Source of the DNA: Kiloniella litopenaei
GTDB lineage: Bacteria; Pseudomonadota; Alphaproteobacteria; Kiloniellales; Kiloniellaceae
NCBI RefSeq assembly: GCF_000982415.1
Contig: NZ_LANI01000009.1
Coordinates: 7,501 to 71,500, forward strand
DNA length: 64,000 nucleotides
Reading direction: 5' to 3'
Position 1 is the stretch's first letter. Every line of letters begins with the position of its first letter. A program made the position numbers and the translations under genes. Below are positions 9,394 to 18,888 of the stretch, piece after piece. The notes under the pieces are model-generated. The model worked only from the letters and a program-made list of their open reading frames with translations, was not told the DNA's origin and searched no databases.

Positions 9394-10215
9394 ATGTTAG
9401 ATACTGGTTTAGTTGAAAAATTGACAACACTCGACCCTATGTCAAATTCTTGGCGTACGGGCACCATTGAGGTTGGGGAAACCCATCCCGGTGATTGCGT
9501 ATTTTCGACCACACAACTGACGCTAAACTTTATGCTCTCCCCGGTTAAGAAGCGTCATGATTCCGGTAATCTAGCTGAATATGATATTGGTCAAGGCTGG
9601 ATGGTTCCGGCAGGCATTAACCTTCGCTGTGGTTACGAGACCTCCTCACGTAGTTTGCGTCTAACCCTCCCCCTGACCACTTTACGGGACGTGCTGCCCG
9701 AAGGACAAGCCATTCCCGACCTTCCGATCACATGTCTGGAAGATCCCAGCTTCTTGCATATGGTCTTAAACCTTTATCATGCCAGTCAAGAAGACGACGC
9801 CTATTCAGCACTCTATCGGGATACCATGACCATGGCGCTTGCGGCGCATCTTTATCGTGCTTACGGGCGCGTGGAAGAAAGCGTTACACACAACAGTGAC
9901 CCACGTATAAAAAGGGTGCTGGAATATATAGAGGATAACCTCGATCAAGCGATGACACTGGATGAATTGTCAGCTGTGGCAGCAATGAGCAAATATCACT
10001 TTGCCAAAATGTTTAAGGATCTGACCAGCCTTCCACCCCATCGCTATGTAGCTGAACGTCGGGTTGAACGCGCGAAAAACCTTTTGATGACTTCCAAGGT
10101 TTCTACCGCAGAGATTGCCTATCAAGTTGGTTATAACAGTCAAAGTAACTTTACCCAGATTTTTAGACGTTTAACTGGCGTTACACCGGCAAAGTTCAGG
10201 GAAGTACGGGTTTAA
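9394..10215 (+). CDS. AraC-family transcriptional regulator
   Basis: A 273-residue regulator with a poorly conserved N-terminal sensing domain and a C-terminal double helix-turn-helix of the AraC/XylS family (about residues 175-273: YIEDNLDQAMTLDELSAVAA, then STAEIAYQVGYNSQSNFTQI). The ATG at 9394 follows a strong GGGAGG at good spacing, which is why it is preferred to the TTG at 9379. It lies 132 bases upstream of the molybdenum hydroxylase genes on the same strand and is a likely regulator of them. The effector is unknown. Confidence 0.9.
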   Translation: MLDTGLVEKLTTLDPMSNSWRTGTIEVGETHPGDCVFSTTQLTLNFMLSPVKKRHDSGNLAEYDIGQGWMVPAGINLRCGYETSSRSLRLTLPLTTLRDVLPEGQAIPDLPITCLEDPSFLHMVLNLYHASQEDDAYSALYRDTMTMALAAHLYRAYGRVEESVTHNSDPRIKRVLEYIEDNLDQAMTLDELSAVAAMSKYHFAKMFKDLTSLPPHRYVAERRVERAKNLLMTSKVSTAEIAYQVGYNSQSNFTQIFRRLTGVTPAKFREVRV

Positions 10216-10347
10216 TAACCCTTTCCCAAGAATTTGATAAACAATCCCAAGAACCGATCTATCAAGATTACCTGACGTTTCCTAATTTAAATACCTAGCC
10301 TCCCACAAGAGCGAGGCCTTAATGCAGAAATTGTCAGGATACCAACC

Positions 10348-10806
10348 ATGATTACTTTCACACTCAACAACGAAACGCGCTCGGTTGATGCCGATCCCGA
10401 TACCCCCTTATTATGGGTTATCAGGGACGAAATAGGCCTAACAGGAACGAAATTCGGATGTGGTGCCGGTCTATGCGGTGCCTGTACAGTTCATCTTGAT
10501 GGCGAACCAGTACGATCATGCCAGACACTTATTAGTGACATTGAAAATCAAAATATTACGACGATTGAAGGTATTGACGGGAAAGCCGCCAAGGCCGTTC
10601 AAACGGCTTGGGAAGACATCCAGGTTCCTCAATGTGGATACTGCCAGTCTGGACAGATTATGTCAGCCACCTCTTTGCTATCACAAAATCCCAAACCAAG
10701 TGACGAACAGATTGATGAAGCCATGAATGGCAATGTCTGTCGTTGTGCCACCTATGTACGTATCCGAAAAGCCATTCATCATGCTTCTGATCTGATGGAG
10801 GCCTAA
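10348..10806 (+). CDS. iorA: (2Fe-2S) subunit of an aldehyde/isoquinoline-oxidoreductase-type molybdenum hydroxylase
   Basis: A 152-residue iron-sulfur subunit. The N-terminal plant-ferredoxin-like domain has the [15 protein letters not shown] cluster motif and a fourth Cys in PVRSC. The C-terminal helical domain has the second cluster motif, [12 protein letters not shown] plus NVCRCATY. This two-cluster design passes electrons from a molybdopterin subunit. It is three bases upstream of the large subunit gene. IorA is the closest well-characterised family (isoquinoline 1-oxidoreductase alpha subunit); many relatives act on aldehydes or N-heterocycles. No FAD subunit is encoded nearby, as expected for the Ior type, where a cytochrome accepts the electrons. 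Confidence 0.9.
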   Translation: MITFTLNNETRSVDADPDTPLLWVIRDEIGLTGTKFGCGAGLCGACTVHLDGEPVRSCQTLISDIENQNITTIEGIDGKAAKAVQTAWEDIQVPQCGYCQSGQIMSATSLLSQNPKPSDEQIDEAMNGNVCRCATYVRIRKAIHHASDLMEA

Positions 10807-10809
10807 AAA

Positions 10810-12984
10810 ATGACAAAAGAACAATTAATAAATTCCAGCCGTCGTACATTCCTCAAATCTGCAGTTGTAACCACCGGGTTACTTGTTGGTTTTCATATTA
10901 CGGGAAAGAGTGTTGTTGCCGCCCCCAAAAGCCAGACATTTTCACCAAATGCCTTTGTGCGCATTGGCACCGATAACCTGGTTACTGTGATCGCAAAACA
11001 TATAGAGTTTGGACAGGGAAGTCATACCGGACTTGCCACAATCCTTGCCGAAGAACTGGATGCCAGTTGGGATCAGATCCGTATTGAATCAGCCCCGGCA
11101 GATGCAAACAAATACAATAATCTGCTATGGGGGTCCTTTCAGGGAACAGGTGGGTCAACAGCCATCGCAAATTCATGGATGCAGCTTCGTGAAGCTGGTG
11201 CAAAAGCCCGTGCATTACTGGTACAGGCCGCCAGTAGCGAATGGAATGTTCCTGTATCAGAAATTACTGTTTCCGATGGCATCGTAAAACATGAAAAATC
11301 AGAGAGACAGCAAGCCTTTGGCGCACTTGCTGAAAAAGCAGCCCAACAACCAGCCCCGGAACAAATTACACTAAAAACACCCGATCAATTCAAACTGATC
11401 GGACATAAAGTCAATCGTAAAGATATCGGCCCAAAAACCAATGGCACAGCAATCTTTACCCTTGATATAAGCCGGCCTGGAATGGTTGTAGCCGTTGTAA
11501 AACGCCCCCCACGGTTTGGCGGGCAGGTTAAATCATTTGATGATACTGACGCCAAAGACATCAAAGGTTATGTCGGATCAGTTACAATCCCCCGTGGTGT
11601 TGCCGTTATGGCAAAAAACACATGGGCGGCGATAAAAGCACGCGAAGCAATTACAGTTGACTGGGACGACAGCCAGGCTGAAATGCGTGGCACAGAACAG
11701 ATAATGGCTGAATATCGTCAACTGGCCGAAACACCGGGCTTGCCAGCACGCACCGACGGAGATGCCCTGGCGGCTATTGCAGAGGCAAACCAGATACTTG
11801 AAGTCAGTTATGATTTTCCATTTCTTGCCCACGCACCAATGGAAACACTGGATTGTGTGATAGAGCAGACAGATCAAGGTGTCGAGGTCTGGACCGGATC
11901 GCAAATCCCAACGGGTGATCAACATACTGTCGCAACCATCCTTGGACTAAAACCTGAGCAAGTTACAATTCATTCCCAACTTGCGGGCGGAAGCTTTGGG
12001 CGCCGTGCAACCTCTGATTCAGATATGGTTTCAGAAGCGGCTATGATCCTCAAAGCGACCAAGGGTAACGTCCCTGTAAAGGTCGTGTGGACCCGGGAAG
12101 ATGATATCCAAGGCGGCAGATACCGCCCGGCATATCATCACAAACTCAAAGCCGGGCTTGATGATCAGGGAAATATAACGGGATGGCAGCATTCAATCGT
12201 TGGACAATCCATTGTGTCCGGAACAGCATTTGAAGCTTTTCTCATTAAAGAAGGTATTGATGCTACGTCTGTAGAAGGGGCAACCAACCTTCCGTACACC
12301 ATCCCGAATATATCTGTTGACCTGACAACAACCGATTCAAAGATACCTGTTCTCTGGTGGCGGTCCGTCGGCTCGACACACACAGCCTATTCCACAGAAA
12401 CCTTTATTGATCAGCTGGCAAACAAAGCAGGCAAAGATCCCCTTGAATTTCGACGTGCCATGTTGAAAAATCACCCCCGTCATCTTGCCGCGCTTAATCT
12501 GGTTGCTGAAAAAGCAGCATGGGGAAGCCCGATTGCCGAGGGGCGTTATCGGGGTGTTGCCGTTCATGAAAGCTTCAGTTCAGTGGTTGCCCAGATCGCA
12601 GAAATCAGCTTTGATAATGACGGATTGCTAAAAGTCGAAAAGGTTTGGTGTGCCGTAGATTGCGGGGTCGTTGTTAATCCTGATATTGTCAAGGCACAGA
12701 TGGAAGGTGGAATTGGCTTTGGTCTAGGGGCCGTTCTGCGTAATTCTGTCACTCTGGATGAAGGTATCGTTGATCAATCCAACTTCCATGATTACGAACC
12801 TCTTCGTATAGAAGATATGCCAGAGGTCGCCGTTTATATTGTTCCAAGCGAGGCAGCACCTACTGGTGTCGGCGAACCCGGTGTGCCGCCAATTGGCCCC
12901 GCCGTAGCAAACGCGATTTTTGCAGCAAAAGGTCAAATGGTTACCAAGCTGCCCTTTAGCGAAGGCATGCCTGATTTGGTATAA
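10810..12984 (+). CDS. iorB: Molybdopterin-binding large subunit, isoquinoline-oxidoreductase beta-type
   Basis: A 724-residue xanthine-dehydrogenase-family molybdenum subunit, periplasmic by its N-terminal Tat signal ([15 protein letters not shown]). The family motifs seen are [46 protein letters not shown] and the C-terminal [17 protein letters not shown] with the catalytic Glu. The Tat signal sits on this subunit, so the small subunit is probably carried with it. It lies three bases after the iron-sulfur gene and ends at a strong terminator. It hydroxylates an unknown N-heterocycle or oxidises an aldehyde; the isoquinoline substrate is only the name of the reference enzyme. Confidence 0.9.
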   Translation: MTKEQLINSSRRTFLKSAVVTTGLLVGFHITGKSVVAAPKSQTFSPNAFVRIGTDNLVTVIAKHIEFGQGSHTGLATILAEELDASWDQIRIESAPADANKYNNLLWGSFQGTGGSTAIANSWMQLREAGAKARALLVQAASSEWNVPVSEITVSDGIVKHEKSERQQAFGALAEKAAQQPAPEQITLKTPDQFKLIGHKVNRKDIGPKTNGTAIFTLDISRPGMVVAVVKRPPRFGGQVKSFDDTDAKDIKGYVGSVTIPRGVAVMAKNTWAAIKAREAITVDWDDSQAEMRGTEQIMAEYRQLAETPGLPARTDGDALAAIAEANQILEVSYDFPFLAHAPMETLDCVIEQTDQGVEVWTGSQIPTGDQHTVATILGLKPEQVTIHSQLAGGSFGRRATSDSDMVSEAAMILKATKGNVPVKVVWTREDDIQGGRYRPAYHHKLKAGLDDQGNITGWQHSIVGQSIVSGTAFEAFLIKEGIDATSVEGATNLPYTIPNISVDLTTTDSKIPVLWWRSVGSTHTAYSTETFIDQLANKAGKDPLEFRRAMLKNHPRHLAALNLVAEKAAWGSPIAEGRYRGVAVHESFSSVVAQIAEISFDNDGLLKVEKVWCAVDCGVVVNPDIVKAQMEGGIGFGLGAVLRNSVTLDEGIVDQSNFHDYEPLRIEDMPEVAVYIVPSEAAPTGVGEPGVPPIGPAVANAIFAAKGQMVTKLPFSEGMPDLV

Positions 12985-13007
12985 CTTTTAAGCAAGACCA
13001 TAGAACC

Positions 13008-13049
13008 AAACAAGCCGGGACAAAGAACATTGCCCCGGCTTGTTTTTAT
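13008..13049 (+). terminator. Rho-independent terminator after the molybdenum hydroxylase genes
   Basis: An inverted repeat with 16-base arms and one mismatch (AAACAAGCCGGGACAA and TTGCCCCGGCTTGTTT), a 6-base loop, and a following TTTTTATTT tract. It lies 24 bases after the iorB-like stop, between convergent genes, and may work on both strands. Confidence 0.85.
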
Positions 13050-13101
13050 TTGGATAGAATGACCTGAACCAAGAGTAAATCAATATCCAGTCTTGTGTAC
13101 C

Positions 13102-15489
13102 TTATGACGCAATTTCATAGGGTGTTTGCAGTGCGTTATTTGCCGATCTGGCAATTGATTCTGAATCCAGACCAAAATGACGATACAAATCGCCAATGGT
13201 GCCTGTTTGACCAAAGTGCTCTACACCCAGAGGAATTGTGCGATGTCCGCCAACAGCGCCGAGCCATGACAGAGTTGCCGGATGACCATCAATCACCGTC
13301 AGCACGACACAGTGCTTTGGCAAACGGGAAAAGAGCTGTTCAACATGGCTGGTGGCCTGACGGTTGCCGCGACTGCGATCCCGTTGCGCTGCGGTCCAGC
13401 CCGCATTCAACCGATCAGCTGATGTGACGGCAAGAACACCGACATCACGATTATGCTGCGATAGCTTGCCCGCGGCATCAATGGCTTCATTGGCAACGGC
13501 CCCCTGATACACAATGACCAGTTCACAGTTTGGTCCCGGTTTGCGCATCCAATAGGCACCATCAATAACGCCCTGTTCAAAATCCGCGTTTGACCTTTGG
13601 CCTGGCTGTTCCAGTGGATTTGTCGTCAAGCGAAGATAAACGGATCCACCCGTTTCATCCCGAAGCCAGGTTCGCTCATCCGGCTCACCTTCGCCATCAC
13701 GCTGCATATAGTCAAAAGCCCATTGCATGATGATTGCCAACTCATCCACAAAAGCAGGTTCAAAGGCTGCCAAACCATCCTGAGACATACCAATCAAAGG
13801 AGATCCGATGGACTGGTGCGCGCCCCCTTCCGGTGCCAGTGTGATACCGGATGGCGTACCGACGATCATGAAACGTGCATCCTGATAACAGGCATAGTTC
13901 AGGGCATCCAAGCCCCTGGCAACGAAGGGGTCATAAACGGTGCCGATTGGTAACAGGCGCTTCCCATAAAGCGAGTGCGACAAACCCGCAGCCCCCAGAA
14001 GCAGAAAAAGGTTCATTTCTGCAATACCAAGTTCAATATGCTGGCCTTCGGGGGTAAATTCCCATTTTGCGGTGGACGGAATTTTCTCGTTAATGAAGGT
14101 GTCGCTCTGCTCACTGCGGGCAAAGAGCTTACGACGATTAACCCAGGGACCAAGGTTTGTTGTTCCCGTCACATCAGGTGAGGTGGTTACAATACGCTGT
14201 GCAAGCTCGGAATTCCCTTTGGATAGGTCATCCAGGATTTTACCAAACCCCATCTGGGTCGATATCTCGCGATCACTTGCCAACTCAATTTTTGGAACCT
14301 CGACAGGCGTATCGGAATAGCGACGCATCCCCTTGGCAAAGAAAGGCGTTTTATCCAGAAACTCCTGTAGTCCTCTAACATCTGCAACAGCGGCGAACTT
14401 CTCCCACTCCTGTCCTTCCGGCACGCCCATATGCGCTTGCCACTCTGTCATTTGGGGCTTGTTCATCAGCCCACCGTGATTGTCCTTGTGCCCGGCAATA
14501 GGTGTCCCCCACCCCTTGATGGTGTAGGCCAGGAAGCAAACGGGTCTGTCATGATCAATGGCATCAAAAGTTTCCGCCATGGTCTGAACGCAGTTGCCGC
14601 CCAGATTTTCCATCAATTCGGCCAGTTCGTCATCGCTGCGTTTGTTGATCAGGGCCGTAACATCCCCTTGGTCGCCCAAAGCATCCATCAGGCGTTCGCG
14701 CCAAACTTTGCCCCCCATGTATGTCAGGGCTGAATAAAGCTGGTTCGGGCAATTATCAATCCAGTCTTTGAGCTTCTCGCCGCCCGGTTCTTCAAAAGCA
14801 GCTCGTTGCAGGTGACCATACTTGACCCGAACAACATCCCAGCCAAAGGCATCAAAAATCTGCTCTATGCGCTGGAATAAACCTTCGCGCACAATACCAT
14901 CAAGGGATTGACGGTTGTAATCAATAATCCACCAGGTATTGCGCAAATCATTTTTCCACCCTTCCTGCAGGGTTTCATAAATATTGCCTTCATCCAGTTC
15001 CGCATCACCAACAAGCGCAACCATGCGTCCAAGTGGAAGGTCTTGGCCCCATGACTTTGCCTGAATGTAATCCTGCACCAGAGACGCAAAAGAGGTTATC
15101 GCAACCCCCAAACCAACAGAACCTGTAGAAAAATCAACATCATCAATGTCTTTTGTTCTAGAAGGATAGGACTGAACGCCTTTGTATCCTCTGAAATTTT
15201 GCATCTTTTCGAGGGTCTGATTTCCCATCAGATATTGCATCGCGTGGAAAATAGGTGATGCATGAGGTTTCACAGCCACACGGTCTTCGGGTTTCAGGGC
15301 AGAGAAATAAAGCGCCGTCATGATCGAGACCATAGAGGCCGAAGATGCCTGATGCCCGCCGACCTTGATACCATCTTCCTTGGGTCGCAGATGATTGGCG
15401 TTATGGATCATCCAATGCGAAAGCCACAGCAATCGTTGCTCGATCGTTTTCAGATGATTAATTTTTATCTGGCTCGCCTTATCAGACAC
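13102..15489 (-). CDS. TPP-dependent transketolase / 2-oxoacid dehydrogenase E1 (AceE-MdeB-like)
   Basis: A 795-residue thiamine-diphosphate enzyme of the homodimeric E1/transketolase superfamily. The TPP motif is GDAELDEGNIYETLQEGWKN followed by DYNRQSLDG. Motifs such as KGWGTPIAGHKDNHGG and GITLAPEGGAHQSIG mark the AceE-like branch. The start is GTG at 15489 with a GGAGG site six bases away; the longer frame to 15540 lacks one. It is divergent from an Lrp-type gene. The pairing recalls Pseudomonas putida mdeB (2-oxobutyrate dehydrogenase E1) with mdeR, but no methionine-lyase gene is here, so amino-acid-derived 2-oxoacid oxidation is inference. Alphaproteobacterial relatives are usually called simply transketolase. 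Confidence 0.82.
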   Translation of the reverse strand: MSDKASQIKINHLKTIEQRLLWLSHWMIHNANHLRPKEDGIKVGGHQASSASMVSIMTALYFSALKPEDRVAVKPHASPIFHAMQYLMGNQTLEKMQNFRGYKGVQSYPSRTKDIDDVDFSTGSVGLGVAITSFASLVQDYIQAKSWGQDLPLGRMVALVGDAELDEGNIYETLQEGWKNDLRNTWWIIDYNRQSLDGIVREGLFQRIEQIFDAFGWDVVRVKYGHLQRAAFEEPGGEKLKDWIDNCPNQLYSALTYMGGKVWRERLMDALGDQGDVTALINKRSDDELAELMENLGGNCVQTMAETFDAIDHDRPVCFLAYTIKGWGTPIAGHKDNHGGLMNKPQMTEWQAHMGVPEGQEWEKFAAVADVRGLQEFLDKTPFFAKGMRRYSDTPVEVPKIELASDREISTQMGFGKILDDLSKGNSELAQRIVTTSPDVTGTTNLGPWVNRRKLFARSEQSDTFINEKIPSTAKWEFTPEGQHIELGIAEMNLFLLLGAAGLSHSLYGKRLLPIGTVYDPFVARGLDALNYACYQDARFMIVGTPSGITLAPEGGAHQSIGSPLIGMSQDGLAAFEPAFVDELAIIMQWAFDYMQRDGEGEPDERTWLRDETGGSVYLRLTTNPLEQPGQRSNADFEQGVIDGAYWMRKPGPNCELVIVYQGAVANEAIDAAGKLSQHNRDVGVLAVTSADRLNAGWTAAQRDRSRGNRQATSHVEQLFSRLPKHCVVLTVIDGHPATLSWLGAVGGHRTIPLGVEHFGQTGTIGDLYRHFGLDSESIARSANNALQTPYEIAS

Positions 15490-15715
15490 GATGCCCTCCT
15501 CCCAATGCGTAAAAGTCAGGAAACAATAAAACAGCTCCAAATAATATTACTCACAGCAAACAGCTTAAGAAAAAAAGTTACCAAAATTAACATTATTTGG
15601 GGCAAAAATATTGTTCGATTAGAAAACGTACCATCTAAACAAAAGCGATATCTTGCTATTTACACCTTATTTGATTTATGAATTGGATGAATCTAACATT
15701 TTTTAGGATTTTTTA

Positions 15716-16183
15716 GTGGCTTCACCTAATCTAGATGACATTGACATTCGAATCTTACGCGAACTTAGAAAAGATGGGCGGATCACGGCTGCCGAACTCA
15801 GCCAGCGGGTTGGCCTGAGTGTAACCCCTGTTATCAGGCGGCTTAAACACCTTGAGAACACGGGGATTATTACAGGATATGTTGCGCTAATTGACGAAGT
15901 TGCCCTTGGCTATGAAATGTCCGTCTTTGTGTCTGTCAAACTGGACAAACAAATAGATGCAGCCATCGAAAATTTCGAAACAGAAATGCTAAAATTTCCA
16001 GAGGTCGTCGATTGCTGGCTGATGACAGGACACAGAGACTATCTGTTACGTATCGCCATAACAGGTTTAAAAGAGTTTGAAGCCCTGATGATTGAAAGGC
16101 TTGTCAAAATCAACGGCGTTGCATCCATCGAATCATCTATTCCGATACGGCGGGTAAAATCCGGTATTTCCAGAACGCCGTAA
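15716..16183 (+). CDS. Lrp/AsnC-family transcriptional regulator
   Basis: A 155-residue Lrp-type regulator. The N-terminal helix-turn-helix is in LDDIDIRILRELRKDGRITA and AAELSQRVGLSVTPVIRRL, and the C-terminal RAM ligand domain includes VDCWLMTGHRDYLLRI. The start is GTG with TAGGA upstream. The 226-base AT-rich gap to the divergent E1/transketolase gene is the likely control region. Lrp-family proteins usually sense amino acids, which supports an amino-acid-derived substrate for the neighbour. Confidence 0.92.
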   Translation: MASPNLDDIDIRILRELRKDGRITAAELSQRVGLSVTPVIRRLKHLENTGIITGYVALIDEVALGYEMSVFVSVKLDKQIDAAIENFETEMLKFPEVVDCWLMTGHRDYLLRIAITGLKEFEALMIERLVKINGVASIESSIPIRRVKSGISRTP

Positions 16184-16230
16184 CCCATTCCAGTCTGCAA
16201 ACCCAGCCAGTCTGTAAACCCAGATAGTAT

Positions 16231-16261
16231 AAAGGCTGATATCCAGAACATATCAGCCTTT
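16231..16261 (+). terminator. Hairpin between Lrp gene and the convergent minus-strand genes
   Basis: A perfect 12-base inverted repeat (AAAGGCTGATAT and ATATCAGCCTTT) around a 7-base loop. Only three T follow, so it may be a weak or bidirectional terminator in the convergent gap. Confidence 0.6.
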
Positions 16262-16278
16262 ATTCCTGCCAATATTAA

Positions 16279-16485
16279 TTAGCGTTTTTGATCATAGATT
16301 TTTGCCAGTTTCAGTTCCTGTTCGATAGAAGCAAAAGAACTCGCAACTGACAGGTCACCTTTGTTATCAAAGCGATAGGAAGCTTTCCTCAAAAAACGCC
16401 CCTTTCGATTGCGTGAAATGATCGGTTTCCGAGCAGAGTCCTGTTCCGCCCACAAGACTCTGCTTCGTGGATTTAAAGTCTGCAT
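16279..16485 (-). CDS. Small basic hypothetical protein downstream of the SHMT paralogue
   Basis: A 68-residue reading frame, rich in Arg and Lys, starting MQTLNPRSRVLWAEQDSARK. The frame stays open to 16548 upstream, overlapping the SHMT gene, but ATG at 16485 begins 25 bases after the SHMT stop. No clear ribosome site is seen. I recognise no domain. It may be the last gene of the minus-strand unit, or a chance frame. Confidence 0.35.
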   Translation of the reverse strand: MQTLNPRSRVLWAEQDSARKPIISRNRKGRFLRKASYRFDNKGDLSVASSFASIEQELKLAKIYDQKR

Positions 16486-16510
16486 TTCAAAATCCAGTAT
16501 CAATCTTCTA

Positions 16511-17773
16511 TCAGGAATAAATAGGGAAACGATTACAGAGGCTTGCAACCTGTTCCTTAGATTTTTGGATAGTCGTTTCTTCTTTCTCGGTACCCGCGGC
16601 CAAAATCATTTCACTGATCAACTGCCCCAGTTCGAAAAATTCAGTTTCCTTCATGCCCCGTGTTGTTGCCGCACTCACACCAAGACGCAATCCAACCCAG
16701 TCAGCCGGGCGTTTGCTATCAAAGGGGATCGGGTTTTTGTTTGACGTAATATCAGCGCGCTCCAAAAGCCTTTCAATCGCTTGTCCGGTCTTTTTCTGTG
16801 CGTTGAGATCAAGCAGAACAATATGCGTGTCGGTGCCGCCAGAGACAAGATTGATCCCCTTGCCCAAAAGCGTCTCAGCCAGCGTATGGGCATTATTCTT
16901 TATTTGTCGCGCATAGGATTTGTACTCGGGCTGTAAAGCTTCGCCCAGACAAACTGCTTTTGCTGCCAGAACCTGCGTATGGATAGATCCTTGGACACCT
17001 GGGAAAACCGCAGCCTGAAGTTTCTTTTCATAGTCTGTGGATTTAGAGAGAATAATCCCCCCGCGTGGTCCACGCAGTGTTTTGGTGGTTGTACAGGTGA
17101 CAAGATCGGCATGGGGGATCGGACTTGGGTGAACACCGCCAGCAACCAAACCGGCAAAGTGCGCCATATCCACATGGAAAAGGGCCTCTACTTTTTTGGC
17201 AATAGCCGCCATACGCTCAAAATCAATCTCTCTGGGATAGGCAGATCCCCCTGTGATTAACAGTTGGGGACGAATTTCCAGCGCTAGAGCTTCCAGCTTG
17301 TCATAGTCAATCTGTCCTGTTTCTCGCTCTACACCATAGTGATGTGCTTCAAACCACCGACCAGACAGATTAGCCCCCAGGCCATGGCTTAAATGACCAC
17401 CCGCGGCAAGATCGAGGCTCAAAACCTTGTCACCGGGTTTGAGTAGGGTAAAGAAAACAGCCAGATTGGCCTGACTGCCGGAATGAGGCTGAACATTTGC
17501 ATAGGCACAGTTAAATAGCTCTTTAGCCCGATCAATTGCGGCCTGTTCGACAACATCGACATAACGACCACCGCCATGGAAACGCGCGCCCGGGTAACCT
17601 TCTAGCGTTTTGTTCGTCATCTCATGCCCCAGGGCATCAAGAACCGCACGACTGACAATATTCTCAGATGCAATCAATTCAATCTGGTCTTGTTGACGGG
17701 CTTTTTCATTTTGCAAAGCCTCGGCAATTAACGGGTCAGTCGCTGAAACGGGGGCGTCAAAATACACTGACAT
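16511..17773 (-). CDS. Serine-hydroxymethyltransferase paralogue with altered active site
   Basis: A 420-residue PLP enzyme clearly of the GlyA family: LIASENIVSRAV, the PLP contacts VDMAHFAGLVAGG, and the Schiff-base Lys231 in TKTLRGPRGG. Several residues nearly invariant in true SHMT are replaced. NKYAEGYP is NKTLEGYP (Tyr to Thr56), RYYGG is RFHGG, LAHGGH is LAAGGH, and the His before the PLP lysine is Thr230. Such changes suggest another reaction, for example alpha-methylserine hydroxymethyltransfer or a threonine-aldolase-like step; this is inference. It is divergent from a GcvA-like LysR gene, and its 5' region carries a 9-base stem. A housekeeping glyA is presumably elsewhere. Confidence 0.88.
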   Translation of the reverse strand: MSVYFDAPVSATDPLIAEALQNEKARQQDQIELIASENIVSRAVLDALGHEMTNKTLEGYPGARFHGGGRYVDVVEQAAIDRAKELFNCAYANVQPHSGSQANLAVFFTLLKPGDKVLSLDLAAGGHLSHGLGANLSGRWFEAHHYGVERETGQIDYDKLEALALEIRPQLLITGGSAYPREIDFERMAAIAKKVEALFHVDMAHFAGLVAGGVHPSPIPHADLVTCTTTKTLRGPRGGIILSKSTDYEKKLQAAVFPGVQGSIHTQVLAAKAVCLGEALQPEYKSYARQIKNNAHTLAETLLGKGINLVSGGTDTHIVLLDLNAQKKTGQAIERLLERADITSNKNPIPFDSKRPADWVGLRLGVSAATTRGMKETEFFELGQLISEMILAAGTEKEETTIQKSKEQVASLCNRFPIYS

Positions 17774-17796
17774 CTGAAATATTCCCTATAAAAGTA

Positions 17797-17883
17797 TGCG
17801 CCAGCCCAAACCAACAGGCTTGATTACAATAGAGAAGTTCAAACAAAACCTCTGTTCAAATTCGCTTTCCCGAAGCTGGCGCA
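17797..17883 (-). promoter_or_regulatory. Long-range stem in the leader of the SHMT paralogue
   Basis: TGCGCCAGC (17797-17805) and GCTGGCGCA (17875-17883) are perfect 9-base complements. They enclose 69 bases and end 23 bases before the SHMT-paralogue start. Between them are a small GCTT-CGGGA-AAGC hairpin and two TTTGAAC copies (minus strand). It may be a structured RNA leader or a LysR operator region. I recognise no known riboswitch class here. Confidence 0.4.
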
Positions 17884-17991
17884 GTTAAGTTACTGTCTCT
17901 TGAGGACCCCTTGATGATTGCGCGAATTCAATAGACGCCGCAAATCAGTTTTGCTATATCTTAGGCCTAGAAAAACTGAGTCTTAAATATT

Positions 17992-18888
17992 ATGGCTGTT
18001 GCCCCACCCCGTCCGCAAATTCCTCCCCTGAACTCTCTCCGTGCCTTTGAAGCAGCGGCCCGACTTGGTGGTTTTTCGCTGGCTGCAGACGAGCTTTGTG
18101 TGACACCCGGTGCTGTGGCGCAGCACGTAAAATCACTGGAAGCATGGGTCGGCGCTGACCTTTTCATCCGCAGATCGCAAGGAGTTGAGCTGACCGAGCT
18201 GGGGCAAAACGTCCTTTCAGAGTTCAGTGCCGCTTTTGATCAATTGGGCCTCGCGGTTCAAACACTGCGATCACAGGCAACCCCCAAACACATCCGAATT
18301 GCCGCTTTACCCAGCATTGCTCAGCTGTGGCTCTCTCCCAAATTGCCTTCTGTTCGGGAAGCTGCTTCCGATCTCACCATCTCGGTCACTGCAATGGAAA
18401 AGGAACCCAATCTTCAGCGTGAACCTTTTGATTTAAGTATTTTCTATCAAGATAATCTGAACAGCCCAAAAGACACTTTTTCCACCACATACGAAGTTTG
18501 CAAGGATATCATTTTTCCCGTCTGCTCGCCGCAAGTTGCAAAACGGCTGAAGGTTCCTGAAGATCTGGAAAAAGAGCTTTGCCTGCACGACGCCTCTTGG
18601 GCAGAAGACTGGACAAAATGGGTTGCCTGTGCCCTCCCCCATACGCCGTTAAACACAGACGGATCTGTTTTCTCGCTCTATGGTCTTGCGATTGAAGAAG
18701 CCCGTAATGGTGCAGGCATTATGATGGGGCATCAGGCACTGGTTGAGCATCATCTGGAAAACGGCAGTCTAGTCGCACCTTTTGACACATCACTTACACT
18801 GGACCGTGCACTGGTCATCGCGACGGCGCAATCAGCCAGGAATAACCCCTATCTGGAATTAATTATCACAACACTTCTGGGTAAATAG
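17992..18888 (+). CDS. LysR-family regulator, GcvA-like
   Basis: A 298-residue LysR regulator of the GcvA subgroup. The N-terminal helix-turn-helix is in LNSLRAFEAAARLGGFSLAA and ELCVTPGAVAQHVKSLEAWV, followed by the effector domain (about 95-298). It is divergent from the SHMT paralogue with a 218-base gap. GcvA controls glycine cleavage genes in enteric bacteria, so the pairing with a GlyA-family enzyme is coherent. The ligand may be a glycine- or serine-like amino acid; that is inference. Confidence 0.9.
   Translation: MAVAPPRPQIPPLNSLRAFEAAARLGGFSLAADELCVTPGAVAQHVKSLEAWVGADLFIRRSQGVELTELGQNVLSEFSAAFDQLGLAVQTLRSQATPKHIRIAALPSIAQLWLSPKLPSVREAASDLTISVTAMEKEPNLQREPFDLSIFYQDNLNSPKDTFSTTYEVCKDIIFPVCSPQVAKRLKVPEDLEKELCLHDASWAEDWTKWVACALPHTPLNTDGSVFSLYGLAIEEARNGAGIMMGHQALVEHHLENGSLVAPFDTSLTLDRALVIATAQSARNNPYLELIITTLLGK

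Noticed and set aside
13095-13427. 110-residue plus-strand frame under the E1/transketolase gene
   Set aside because: A shadow of the minus-strand gene; the latter has clear TPP motifs.
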